This document shows positions 46,683 through 56,697 of a DNA stretch of 64,000 nucleotides, one piece after another. The first letter of the stretch is position 1, and every line of letters begins with the position of its first letter. The position numbers and the translations under genes are program-made. This DNA comes from Cristatella mucedo (lineage: Eukaryota; Bryozoa; Phylactolaemata; Cristatellidae). The stretch spans positions 938,501 to 1,002,500 of the forward strand of contig WPIO01000004.1 of NCBI GenBank assembly GCA_009760855.2, in the 5' to 3' direction. Under the pieces are notes generated by a model. The model searched no databases. It was not told the DNA's origin and was given only the letters and a program-made list of their open reading frames with translations.

Positions 46683-46698
46683 CGGAAGCAGCCGGAAG
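46683..46698 (+). promoter_or_regulatory. Paired ETS-type motifs next to PINX1-like A start
   Basis: CGGAAG occurs at 46,683-46,688 and 46,693-46,698, ten bases apart, immediately upstream of the start codon. Tandem GGAA sites of the ETS/GABP type are typical of TATA-less housekeeping promoters. No TATA box is visible. Confidence 0.35.
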
Positions 46699-46967
46699 AC
46701 CGTGACCCGACCTATTACTTGGTAACACGGTGTCTCTCTGAAGTCTTCATCTAGCTAGCATCAGTGCTATCTGACACTGAAACTCTCTTCATCTGATATT
46801 TATTTTGATCATGCTTCATTTTTCCAAGCAATTAATAGAACTAATTGCGCTTTGTGCGTGAGTTGTGTACCGCTAACTCATTCTAGCTACAGGTCAGTGC
46901 CCCCCCTCGAACCTGGCGCGGTGGCGAGTTTCCTTGCTCCTCTGACCCCACCCCCACATTTTCCCGC

Positions 46968-46981
46968 AACCAATAATAATG

Positions 46982-47014
<33 letters not shown>

Positions 47015-47095
47015 GTAATAATGCTTTTGATATAGAACCTTCATGGAACTCAACCTCTTTCTAGGCAGTTTACATTTGCTGCCGGTGAAGCTCGA
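46968..47095 (-). mobile_element. L2 3' tail with (AAT)n
   Basis: The AAT run (about 46,973-47,014) is followed by the antisense tail (tgatatagaaccttcatggaactcaacctctttctaggc). Confidence 0.7.
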
Positions 47096-47544
47096 TCGGG
47101 TGTACCGAGGCGCTCCGCCGTATTAATTTGGGCATATTTTAGTAAGCGTTTCGAGCCAGTCGAATGCATTCGATATTTTTTGGTGTTGAGATACGCATTG
47201 ACACTTATTTTTTGCGCTCAACAAGTCTCAGTCTAGGAAACGGAGCGGCCACAGAGCGCGGGGCGGAAAAGGCCTAAGACGTAGCATCCGCTTGGCACAT
47301 ATGAGCTAATATGCAGCTTTCGGACAGCGAGAACGAGCAGATCGCATCAATGTGCTCTACTTAATTAAACTTGAATTTCTAATACAGACTCTAGGTTAAT
47401 TCTGACTTTATATGAACGATTAATTTTTTGAATTGCTGGATGTAGGTGTCGTGAACGGTCGTGCAACTCAAACCCATTGTGGGCGTCGGCATGTGGATCG
47501 ATTATCGCAGAGCTACAGCAAGTTTAGAAGAATGCGGAGTTTGC

Positions 47545-47630
47545 GGGAGTGCAGAGGCTAGCGCCTAGAAAGAGACTGGGTTCTGTTAGGGCGCATTATC
47601 AAGTGCATCATTGTTATTATTAATAATTTT
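47545..47630 (+). mobile_element. L2 3' tail
   Basis: agcgcctagaaagagactgggttctgttagggcgcattatcaagtg, then an ATT-rich end. Confidence 0.65.
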
Positions 47631-47639
47631 GGTATTAAA

Positions 47640-47838
47640 TGTATGCAAGTGCATTTGGCTAGTGAGGCGCAACGAAGATCGGCGGGATAAGTATGTAAAA
47701 GTCGCAAGACTCGCGGAATTCCGTCAGCGAGTAAAGAAGCAATGTGACGCCTCTTTCATAGCGCAAATTGAATCGGAAATCTCATCGCCAGGCCTGTTTT
47801 CGCGCCATTTTGATTGGTCCAAGCCATTGAATAACGTG
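47640..47838 (+). CDS. Possible exon ending at a GTGAGT donor
   Basis: A frame without ATG encodes KYVKVARLAEFRQRVKKQCD and FIAQIESEISSPG and reaches LNN at GTGAGT (47,837-47,842). A weak acceptor tttggctag lies at its start. I do not recognise it. It directly follows an L2 tail, which weakens the case. Confidence 0.18.
47790..47825 (-). promoter_or_regulatory. CCAAT and YY1-like pair
   Basis: The minus strand reads ggaccaatcaaaatggcgcg: an NF-Y CCAAT box four bases before a YY1-like AAnATGGCG. This is the arrangement of many TATA-less promoters. It lies 1.1 kb upstream of PINX1-like A exon 1, so it could serve a leader exon, but nothing proves it. Confidence 0.25.
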
Positions 47839-47949
47839 AGTCCGCTCGCCGCTGAAGTACCACAGTCTACATCGTGGGCGTCACTCCGACCGTCTCGCCG
47901 ATCACGCCCCTGACTAAAAAGTATCCCAGCTGAGTCACCAGCTTCGTTT

Positions 47950-48088
47950 CAGAGCGGCAAAAGAGCCTCACTGGCTATCGCCACCGCTTGCAGTTGGTAA
48001 TTCGGGATCGCCCAACTGCAGGATTCGAACCCACGTGACCTCGGTCGTGAAGAGCGAGCACCTCACCTCCTGGGCTATCACGACCCAG
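47950..48088 (-). mobile_element. SINE-A, shortened
   Basis: The core and antisense B box ggattcgaaccc are present, but the arm is shortened (acgtgacctcggtcgtg). Confidence 0.7.
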
Positions 48089-48099
48089 TTAGCATTTGC

Positions 48100-48385
48100 A
48101 CTCTCTCCACTCACCCGCAAAGCTCGCGCCGCGAGCGCCTGCGCACGTGACGGCATCCACCGACGCCGCACTCGAACGTTCGCGCCGTAGCCAAAAGAAG
48201 GCGCTGCTCGCGAACTCGAGTCGAGTACGGCGGCGGCTGCGGACGTCCGACGAGCGCCCGATCGCGGCAGCGTCGCCGCAGAGCGCGCGAACGCTCCACC
48301 CTCACTCTCCCCCCCCCCCCCGAAATCGCGGCGCCGCGGAAACAGGCCGCGACTGCCTGCGACCGGGTGAGCGGCGGCGGCGGTA
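48100..48385. other. GC-rich block, no supported gene
   Basis: CpG-dense sequence with a poly-C run near 48,310. Several frames are open on both strands, as expected from composition. Confidence 0.4.
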
Positions 48386-48387
48386 CA

Positions 48388-48565
48388 ATAGGCAAGGCGG
48401 TTGCTCGCATCGTCCCGAAGTTGTGGATTCTCCACGTCCCGAAGTTGTGGCTTCGAATCCTGCTGTGGGCGATCCTTCATTGCCGCTGCAAGCGGCGGGC
48501 TATATATAGCCTTTAAGGCTCTTCCGCCGCTACACAAAAAGAGGCTGCCGAATCAGCAACCATGT
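48388..48565 (+). mobile_element. SINE-A with duplicated arm
   Basis: The segment cgtcccgaagttgtggattc/ccacgtcccgaagttgtggc is a local duplication inside the tRNA-like head. The B box ggcttcgaatcc and core follow. The 3' end joins directly to L2 3' UTR sequence. Confidence 0.7.
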
Positions 48566-48770
48566 TATTCATGTCGTTCACCAAGCATGACATTACTCAC
48601 CATTCAATCGCGTTTTCCTCGCAGCAAATGTAATTACATCATTATTATTATGTATTATTACCATATCGTTATTGTTATTATATTATTATTTATTTATTAT
48701 TATTTATAATTCATATAGATTATTATTATTTATAATAGTATTATATTATTATTATTGTATCAACATTGTT
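48566..48770 (+). mobile_element. L2 3' UTR and ATT-rich tail
   Basis: catgttattcatgtcgttca...accattcaatcgcgttttcc...gcagcaaatgtaa, then a long ATT/TATTA-rich microsatellite. The usual hairpin-like tail signature is deleted. Confidence 0.65.
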
Positions 48771-48774
48771 ATCA

Positions 48775-49430
48775 TTTCATTTTTCGCGCTCGTCGCCGGC
48801 AGCCAAAGCTCGCCCTCGCACCTCGTCTCTGCGGCGACCGTTTAAACGCTCCAGACGTGCAGCTTCGAGTGGCGTTAGCGTCGGGCTTTGAGCGGTGTAA
48901 GCGAGCGCAGCTCACGGCGAGCCCGTGCTGCTGTCTGCAATAGCCCGCTGCCGCGCACAGCTCGTCGTCACAGCACTGACCGGCATTGCAGCACTTTCCG
49001 GCATTGCAGCTCTTCCCGGCATCGCAGCACTTGCTGTCTTGGGAATATCGCCCACTGCTGCCTTCTCGCAGACGGTCGTCGGCGGCGGGCAGGTAGCCGC
49101 GTCGTGGGCCGCGTCCGTCTCTTATACCGCATCGTGTGTCGGTATCTCCTCGTGCGCCACCGTGCAGATAGCCGTTTCGCGGACCGGCGCCTTCTCTTCC
49201 GCCGAGTCGCAGACCGCTTGCACACACCGCTTGCACTGTCACATCACACACACAGCGGCCTCACAAGCAGCAACCGCACAGTCCGCCGCAGGTGACTCTT
49301 CCGCCGTCGCCGCCACTCGCTGCGGCTCAGCCACCGTCCTGACAGGCACTTTTGGCGCAGAGAGGTTAGACAGCACAATATTCGTCTGTTGACTGGTTAG
49401 GGCATCGAAACTCGCACATCGATGCGGCAT
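48775..49430 (-). other. GC-rich island with ambiguous coding frames
   Basis: Three or more frames are open. The minus strand offers both a Cys-rich frame (DAGKSCNAGKCCNAGQCC, from an 18-base repeat at 48,980-49,035) and another with VPVRTVAEPQRVAATAEESP, interrupted by three stops. It lies downstream of exon candidates on the same strand and might contain their 3' exon. I cannot choose a frame. Confidence 0.2.
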
Positions 49431-49574
49431 GAGCAGGTTGATTCCCGGTCTATGCTGCAGAAATCAGGCTCAGAGACAGGAGGAATGCTCCTGAAAAGAG
49501 CAGCACGGTCTTGTAGCTGGAGGTGCAGCGGTTTAGGCGGAGCTACCTCCAGCTTGTACGGAATGGCACTTGCT

Positions 49575-49606
49575 CGAAAGGCAGTGCTTATAAGCATTGC
49601 CTTTCG
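49575..49606. repeat. 32-bp palindrome
   Basis: The two halves cgaaaggcagtgctta and taagcattgcctttcg are complementary except at one position pair. The centre is ttataa. Confidence 0.85.
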
Positions 49607-49690
49607 TCGGGTGCGTTTCCTCTGGTACTTTTCTCCTCGCAATAAATCTCCTCGCAATAAATTGCAATGTATTCTGCAGACCACTGCTAC

Positions 49691-49942
49691 CCGGAAGCTG
49701 GTGGAGCTCTCGTACCAGATCCAGCCGTGTTCAAAGTGACGTGTTCTCCTGATGCTGTCCTCGTTGCCGCTGTTAGGTGTGTGCGAGCTCTCGCGCACAG
49801 CACAAGACGGCTCCGAAAGAGGCCGTTTACTAAGGAAATGAGGAACGGGGCCGTAATTGCCGCCACCACGCTGGCTTCGGAGCTGCTTCAGTGAAAGTGG
49901 GTCCGATGCCCTCTTCTCGACAGCTTCCGCCCGGGTAGTGTG
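49691..49942 (-). CDS. Candidate exon of an unrecognised minus-strand gene
   Basis: A strong acceptor (ttttttggtctgctgtatctcaacag, minus strand) opens an 84-codon phase-0 exon (HTTRAEAVEKRASDPLSLKQ...FEHGWIWYESSTSFR) that ends at GTAGCA. The frame stays open to 49,397 if the weak donor is not used. Its phase fits the exon at 50,873-51,034. Composition is basic and Ser-rich; the family is not recognised. Confidence 0.35.
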
Positions 49943-49969
49943 CTGTTGAGATACAGCAGACCAAAAAAC

Positions 49970-50400
49970 TTCTGATCAGTCAAGGCAATGTACCACAGGC
50001 TCATCTGTCTGACAGCGCCAAGCTCGGGACGTTGCTAAGGGACAGCAAACTGGAGCTAGATGCTGGAAGAACGAACTTCGGCCCTAAAACTAGCAGCAGG
50101 GCTGTTGTCGCCGAATCAGCTTTCTCCGTCTCCAGCTCCACTCCTCTACAGCAAGCACCACTTTCACTGCGCCATCCATTACTTGCTAGCACCGACTGCA
50201 CACGTGACTGCATGAATGGCACGTACCCAAACAGGTTCAGAATGGAATCGCAGAGGCGATCGCACGACTCGCTTTTGTTAGTTGTTTAGCTAAACACGAA
50301 CTACTACTCGATGTCCGTATTCTTGCACCAAGCTTTCTAAAGTTACAGATCTCACCAATTGGTGAGGCAGGCAGGCTGGTGGCGTCAATGAAACATTGGG
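49970..50400. repeat. Segmental duplication, left copy
   Basis: It aligns with 50,690-51,115 from gtcaaggcaatgtaccac to the ggctgg near 50,385, with indels. It covers an exon and flanking intron. Confidence 0.8.
50120..50290 (-). pseudogene. Decayed duplicate exon
   Basis: It encodes SESCDRLCDSILNLFGYVPF and QSRVQSVLASNGWRSESGA, homologous to the exon at 50,873-51,034. It has an in-frame TAA where the acceptor should be, a 15-base in-frame deletion and no donor. Part of a duplication covering 49,970-50,400 and 50,690-51,115. Confidence 0.5.
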
Positions 50401-50689
50401 ATGCTGACGTTGCCAGCTGCCCGTCGACGGTGGACAACTGCCCGCGACCGGTTGCTTGCATTTATTTGCACTTGGGTTCGATCCTCCACTGCTCGGCTCC
50501 CTTCCCTCGACGCCTTCAAGTGGCGATGTGTCGCGATCTGAGGTGACGAAGTTGCCACTGGAAGCTACGGCACCGTCATCGATGGCGACGCAAAGCCATC
50601 TGCACTGGCTTCCAATCAAAGAGTCTCACTCGCTACTGAGTCCCTTCCACTTTTTTGCTCCTGCCTACGTGTTTGGTCTAACCACATTG

Positions 50690-51115
50690 AATCAGTCAAG
50701 ACAATGTACCACTGGCTCTTCTGTCTGAAAGTGCCAAGCTCGGGACATTGTTAAGGAGCAGAAAGCTGGAGTCAGCTGGCGTGTGGACGAACTTATGCAC
50801 TAAAAGTAACAGCAGGGCATGCCGTTGCCAAAGCTGCAATGTCACTTTAAATCAGCCTCACCCAGCTTTTACCTGTCTAAAAGAAAATGCACCGTTTTCA
50901 TGGCGCCATCCATTTGTCATGAGCGCCATACTGCTTAGCACCGACCGCACAAGCGACTGGACGGTTGGCATGTGCCCGAACGTGTTTACAAGCGAATCAA
51001 AAAGGCGATCCCGTGACTCGTTGTCCTTGCAAATCTGTTAAACGCGAGCTCCGTATTCTTACCTTTGTACTCAATTTTTTGATGTTACATGTGTCGCCGG
51101 TTCGTTAGGCTGGAA
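50690..51115. repeat. Segmental duplication, right copy
   Basis: Counterpart of 49,970-50,400. This copy keeps the intact exon. Confidence 0.8.
50873..51034 (-). CDS. Candidate exon of an unrecognised minus-strand gene (duplicated)
   Basis: Acceptor cgcgtttaacag, 54 codons in phase 0 to phase 0, donor GTAAAA. It encodes ICKDNESRDRLFDSLVNTFG and TVQSLVRSVLSSMALMTNGW. The residues shared with the decayed copy are spread through the frame, which supports coding. The family is unknown to me. Confidence 0.4.
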
Positions 51116-52330
51116 GACCCCACCTTACCTTAACATCACTCTAACATCACTTCACTAATGCTTATCAATAACGTGGGTACGTTATTCCAAAACTAATTGT
51201 TGTCGAACTAACGTAGTGCCTCAACTGACAAGCATGCCTGCTTTCAGTTGAAAAACCTTGGCAAAATTAGGACCTGCTCAGACCAACAACAACTGCCGAG
51301 CAGTTTAATGCTTTTTTGATCTCGACAGCAGTAACCCTGTTTTCTTGACTTCCGATCTGCGACATTAATTGTTTAATGCCGCTGCAAATCCAGCAGCTCG
51401 ACTGATCTGTCGTGAATAACACAGCTGCCGCATCACGCTAATTCATCTGAGCTTCAGTGGCTCAAAAGCTGTGTGTAGACTGCTAGCTCCGGGCTTGATT
51501 ATTTGTACGTGGCCAAATAGTAAAAAACACGAAGAAATTAAACTTCGAACCCCACGTCTGTTCGACAAAAGCTGTACATGCTTATCGTGCGCTAAACTGT
51601 CCATGTCATTGCAATAAACAGTTCACATGCTATTTTCCAGTGAACGTAAAATATGCTTTTAGAGATTGCGCTTCGCCTGGGAGACTAATGACATATGATA
51701 AAACTGGTTTGATTGTTTATTAAGCAGAGCCCCCCCCCCCCGTAGCTTCGCTGGAAGCAGAGCAAGCTGCGAAAGCGTGAGCGCGAAAGGGCGATTCCAT
51801 TGTTCGTGCAACTTTAGCATCGACAAGCAGCCAGCTTTCACCGCTGTTGCCTATTTTCTATTCAGCAGGCCTACGCGATCCTGAAATATAATGTTTATTA
51901 CCAGACGCAGTGGCGAAGCTTGAAGGCGACAGCATCTGAACGCGGTTCAATGAGGCTTCTACTATAGCGGTTGCCGTGAGCCGTGGGAGTTAATTATCGA
52001 CGGCGACTAGGGGATGTGGCCACGTCCGAGATGGGGTTATCGTGTTTGCCACTCAGGTTTTGTTCAAGTTTCCGACCTGCATGCTTTGCTGCTGACAGTG
52101 ATGGCCTTACCAACACTCAACCAATGCTTTGTGATTGAGTTTTTTTAGGGCTTGTCAGCTTTGATCAATTGACTAGCCTTTCTCCTAATTATATAAATGC
52201 ATAGAAGGAGGTATAGCCTTGTTGTCGCACTGCTCAAGCATTTCATTGTTTTTATTATGAATAAATCTACTGTGAATTTAAGCCTTTCATTGTGAGTGAA
52301 TTATCATCGCGACTGCCATCGCCACAATAT
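51116..52330. other. Intergenic or intronic, no supported feature
   Basis: A poly-C run at 51,729-51,740 and short chance frames only. Confidence 0.4.
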
Positions 52331-52334
52331 CGCT

Positions 52335-52620
52335 GAGTATTCTTTTTACAGTCGACAGTCTCCCTCTTAGCGATGCCATCGCCAAACAACAATCTCGGCT
52401 TTCATTTTACGCCAATGGAATCATCTCTGCCTATTCTTCCTTTGACTGTTCTAAGCCCTTCCTCTGAGCTTCGACCCTTCTTCCGTACCCTAGCGTAGAC
52501 GGACCTACTGATATTTAATATGTCGACCTGAACATCACCTACCCTAGAGGCCAGCACCGGAAGAGCAAAGTACGAGGTCGGTCCTGTAGGTCAATGACAA
52601 AAACTTGGATCGAGTACTAG
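52335..52620 (+). mobile_element. L2-type LINE, degraded RT fragment
   Basis: gtctccctcttagcgatgcc...aatctcggctttcatttta...cctttgactgttc corresponds to the SPLSDAIAKHNLGFHFY...SFD region of the family, heavily mutated. Confidence 0.5.
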
Positions 52621-53296
52621 TTATCTTTCAGGGGAAGCTCTCGGCGGGTGTAGGCGTGCACTCCGACGGTCTAAACAATTATTCAACTGGGCGGATCTTT
52701 GATTCTGTGCATGCTACTGGGATGCGTTTCTACTAACCGGCGACCATGAGTGCCTTCATGTTCCCCTTTTGCACGATTGTCAAAGCATCATATTTGTGGT
52801 CACTGTATGCTTTTCTAAAGACGACGTGGTGCATTTAACTAACTCTTCGTTAATTATTCTCTTGGAGCGAGTTGTGGTTCAGGGTTCGGTGCCGTCAACT
52901 ATGGAAACCGCCAAGCAAAACAGTACCCCTGGCGCCTTGATGAAAAAACTTCGGAGATCGGTTTTAGAGTCGTATCAATATTCAATATTGATCAATACTG
53001 ATTGCCCTCGAGCAGGAAACAAACCAAATTAATGGTCAAAAACAGAAGTGAAGTATTTCAATGTCTACCAGTGCACACCATGCTGGTTCTTTATAAAATA
53101 GTTAATAAAAATCCATCAAGAGGTAAGGGAAATATTTCCCGGTAAGCTATCGCTGAAAACAAGAGCCAAAGCTATATGTTTGACTGGGAATGCCACACTG
53201 CATCCAGTAGTGGTTACCGTTGAGGCCCACTTGCGTTTTCGGCTTGCCAAAAAGCAGACATCAGCGATTCGGATGCAGGGAACCCTAAATAAATAA

Positions 53297-53470
53297 AAAT
53301 AAATACTAGCTGATTTAACAGCCTCTTTTTGTATAGCGACAGAAGAGCCTTGACTGCTATCACCACCGCTTGCAGTGGCGAAACAGGATGGCCCACCACA
53401 GGATTCGAACCCACGACCTCGGGGCCGAGGTCGTAAAAAGCAACCACCTTACCTAGTGAGCCATTGTGGC
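53297..53470 (-). mobile_element. SINE-A, full length
   Basis: Among the best copies: aaataaatactagctgattt, core, antisense B box ggattcgaaccc, arm acctcggggccgaggt, head cttacctagtgagcca. Confidence 0.85.
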
Positions 53471-53554
53471 ATATTTCAGAATCCCCGGATCAGAAGCCAC
53501 GTGAGGTCTGGAGCGTATCAGACCTCCGCAGCGTTTTTAGCCTTCCGAAAGGAT

Positions 53555-53705
53555 TAGCCCAGCGGTTAAGACGGTGGCTGAGACCAAGGTCAAGGTGAAT
53601 GCGTTTGATGACCAAGGTCGTTGGCTCCAGCCCCGGGGCATATGTGAAGCACCTGAGTGGAGATTAGGTTATCTTAGGGCACTGCAAATGAGTTATATTT
53701 TTTAA
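53555..53705 (+). mobile_element. SINE-B, full length
   Basis: The head (tagcccagcggttaagacgg), arm (gaccaaggtc...gaccaaggtc) and B-box region (ggctccagccc) are followed by atgtgaagcacctgagtgg and gattaggttatcttagggca, homologous to the L2 tail. Confidence 0.75.
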
Positions 53706-54511
53706 TATTACATTGTGGCCAGTAACAGCACAACAAAGTTTTCTTAAACAAAGGAAATTGCCTGAACTAAATAGGACCTATAGGATTAGCTTCATGATTT
53801 CCGTTACAGTGTCTCGCAATTTGAGGCTTTGGCGAGTTCTCTCAAGAACCTGTACTTCAGCCAAATTATTGAAAATCCATTCGGGTAATTGAATTGCCAT
53901 TTAAGAATTGTAATGCTAATTTAAGTCTTGGCCTTGCAATGCCCCGAAATTAAGAACTATGAGGCCGACCTCTGAATTGTGAACGAGAGCCACTTATGAG
54001 ATTGCCGCGATAGGCCGATGCTTATGAGCAGGAAGATTTATGACTACGGATGAATGAGAATATTTATGGTTTACGACTTGGCCATTAAATAAGGCACGGG
54101 CTTGACTCCAGTCACTCTTTTAGAGCAACGGCCTTCTCGGTCGGTGAGCCTTGGCGCTGAGTGCGAGCTGCTGTAAGCCTGTAAATGAGTCTGTTAGAAG
54201 TCACCTGTCATATCAGCCATAATATGCAGGCTATTTGCTGTGCCTTTTCTACTCGACATCGTCGTCAGCGCTTCGTTCAGAACATCGAGCACTGTGTCGT
54301 TGCTTTTGGCGTATTGCAAGCTTCAGGCCATAGCACATTGCTCGTGTTGTGTCGCTACACGAACTAGTGATGATCACGCGGTCATAACATTCTCATAGAA
54401 ATTTGTGTAATCTATTTTTTATGACTGGAAAAGCAATCTTCATGGCTATGGATTAAGCCTGATTGAGAATAATTTATCCGCCGACTACTTTTGTCTTCTA
54501 TAATAACATAT
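53706..54511. other. Intergenic, no supported feature
   Basis: A 60-codon plus-strand frame at 54,185-54,367 has no support beyond length. Confidence 0.4.
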
Positions 54512-54690
54512 TAATAATACTAGCTGATTCAACAGCCTCTTTTTTACAGCGAAAAAAGAGCCTTTACCTCTATCACCACCACTTGCAGCGGCATTAAAGG
54601 ATTGCCCGTCGCAAAATTCGAACCCACGACCTCGAGACCGAGGTCGTCAAAAGCAACCACCTTATCTAGCGTGTCATCGCGGCTCACCAT
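54512..54690 (-). mobile_element. SINE-A
   Basis: Near full length, with point changes in the core (cctttacctctatcaccacc) and an altered antisense B box (aattcgaaccc). Confidence 0.8.
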
Positions 54691-54704
54691 ATATATGCAT
54701 AGCG

Positions 54705-54860
54705 CCCCCCCCCGCCCGAGAACTTAATCTCTCTCGTTAGTCACTTTACATATGCTGTGCGAGAAGCGCGATCGCGTGGTTACCATGGTAACTTGCACAA
54801 CGTCAACGAGCGTAGCGCGGTTAGAGGAGAAGTGCTCAGTGTCAGCATGTAAACGGTTTA
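54705..54860 (-). mobile_element. L2 3' UTR and tail
   Basis: The antisense tail is interrupted by a poly-C run (atagcgccccccccc), then cgagaacttaatctctctcg. Confidence 0.55.
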
Positions 54861-54977
54861 TGGCAGCAAGTTAAGCGTCATTCAGCGCGCTCAAGTACTT
54901 AACTAAAATACGAATCGCGAGGACCAATTAACTTGATTAAACAGCGTTAAAAGACTAATATATTGCGCGATTTGAAG

Positions 54978-55205
54978 TTAGGATGATGTTCGCCGGGCAG
55001 TAAACTCTTCGTCAAGGTCAAAAAGCTTCGTGGTTTCAAAACCTGAAAGCCAGAACAAGTGAGCATTGAGTACACAGCTGCACGCGCGCGCCTCCTCGCT
55101 CGCGATGGCTGAATCCAAAACGACTGCTACAGCTTTCGCTGAGAGAGCCCAGAGAGACTTCTGAATGCTTCGCTGACGGCTTACAAGCTTTCGATCAAGA
55201 GTCAA
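54978..55205 (-). CDS. Candidate exon(s), unrecognised
   Basis: The frame is coding-like (RKLVSRQRSIQKSLWALSAK). A good internal acceptor, ctcacttgttctggctttcag, would leave a short last exon FETTKLFDLDEEFTARRTSS followed by a stop. No homology recognised; same strand as the candidates at 50-51 kb and 55.6-56.0 kb. Confidence 0.25.
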   Translation of the reverse strand: MTLDRKLVSRQRSIQKSLWALSAKAVAVVLDSAIASEEARACSCVLNAHLFWLSGFETTKLFDLDEEFTARRTSS

Positions 55206-55637
55206 CTGCCTGTAGCAACTAACGAATCGAAAGCTACCGAAAAATAATGTTCATCCCAGGCCGCTTGTCTTCGTGAATTTTACTACAGACCTACTTTATG
55301 AAAAATATTAAGGGAATAATGGCTGGGTCAACTTTAACTGCTTGGGGATGTGTCGGGAGTAATCTCTGCGTTTTTTCACCTCCATAGATCTAGTTCGACG
55401 GTAGCGCGTCTTGTTTTCAACATTGCAGGCCTTTGATTGTAATGCCTGTAAAATTTGTAAAAACTGAGTAGCAAAGACAGATATAAATCACACGATATCA
55501 TAGTTGGATTTTCATAGTTTAAGTTGAAAAATATTATTAGATTCCAATGCGACTCAGTTGTAAATTGAAAGCATTTACTTGTAACGCGACTTAAACTCAA
55601 TAAAGTACTCGTTTTCTTGAAACTAATATGTGTCTAC

Positions 55638-55987
55638 CTAAAAAATTCCTAAACAAAAAATGACTTCTCTATTCTTGTCAAAGTTTTCGTTAAAAAAATC
55701 TTTCAGTTTTCTAGAATGCTGAATGATAGAAAAAAAAATGGTCCCATAGGGCCTCGGAAGAGCGACGCTTGTATGCTTCCTCTTTAGTCTGTCGTTGTCG
55801 CTGCTTGCGTCGGAAATCTCTTTATGGCCGAGCATTCTCCTTCCTTCGAGAACGGCGTTCATTATCTTCCCTCTGCGATCTCTGGCTCTTGACGCGCTAA
55901 GCTCTCCGAAATCTTGTCCTGCCTTCTTTTTCTTTGGTTTCTTGTTGGCGCCGCATTCGTTAAAAGTTACGCTTCCGTCAAGTTTCT
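55638..55987 (-). CDS. Candidate exon, Lys/Arg-rich, unrecognised
   Basis: After a possible acceptor (aaacgctttag) the frame runs 116 codons to a TAG: KLDGSVTFNECGANKKPKKK, then RGKIMNAVLEGRRMLGHKEI. The purine-rich composition also opens other frames, so the assignment is tentative. A nuclear basic protein would fit. Confidence 0.25.
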
Positions 55988-56325
55988 AAAGCGTTTCGCG
56001 CTCATTGGGTTTTTCTCACTGTTTTTGTCTCTCACGCTGCTTCCCGCAGTATTGCAGAGTTGTGAATATATTCGCCGAGCTTAGCCCTTTTTTGATCGAA
56101 CCCACGCACGACAGCAGATGATTGCTGGTGAAAAACAAAGTAAATATTTCTTGCGCCACAATCTTAAATAACAGCATATTAAATTAAGAGATCTACAAAT
56201 TCCAACGTCTACAATTATCGACGTGCGTCAAAAATTATAGAAGCTGGCGATTTTACATAAATAAGACTAAAAATGTATCTATTAAAGAATAAAAATAACT
56301 AATAAAAACTAAATGATTAATACAT

Positions 56326-56402
56326 AATAGTAAAGCGCCTAGAGAGAGATTAAGTTCTCTGAGGGCGCTTTATCAAGTGAATTATTATTATTGTTATTAT
56401 TA
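56326..56402 (+). mobile_element. L2 3' tail
   Basis: Almost the same sequence as the tails at 24,690 and 57,655: gtaaagcgcctagagagag and gttctctgagggcgcttta, ending in (ATT)n. Confidence 0.75.
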
Positions 56403-56554
56403 TAATCTCCGTTGAGCGCAGTGGTGATTAGTCGGGAACTCGCGGATTGGAGCCGGACCGGCCAGGCCGGCTTTTCAGCACCGGACCCAGAGCCGACATG
56501 CAGGCTCGAACTGGCTAATCCAAAGCCCCTGTTTAATAATCAGAATACGTCATT

Positions 56555-56612
56555 TGCATAGCGTCCTAAAGAGAACCTGAAGAGAACCTGATCTACATCC
56601 GGGTGCCCAATA
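56555..56612 (-). mobile_element. SINE-B tail fragment
   Basis: gcatagcgtcctaaagagaa with an internal 12-base duplication (agagaacctgaa). Confidence 0.4.
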
Positions 56613-56697
56613 AGTCGCGGCAAGATAATCAATACCTAAGGGAAACAACACGGCGCAGCGCGTCAAGCATGCATAAGCAAGCGTGCTAAAGCGAACT

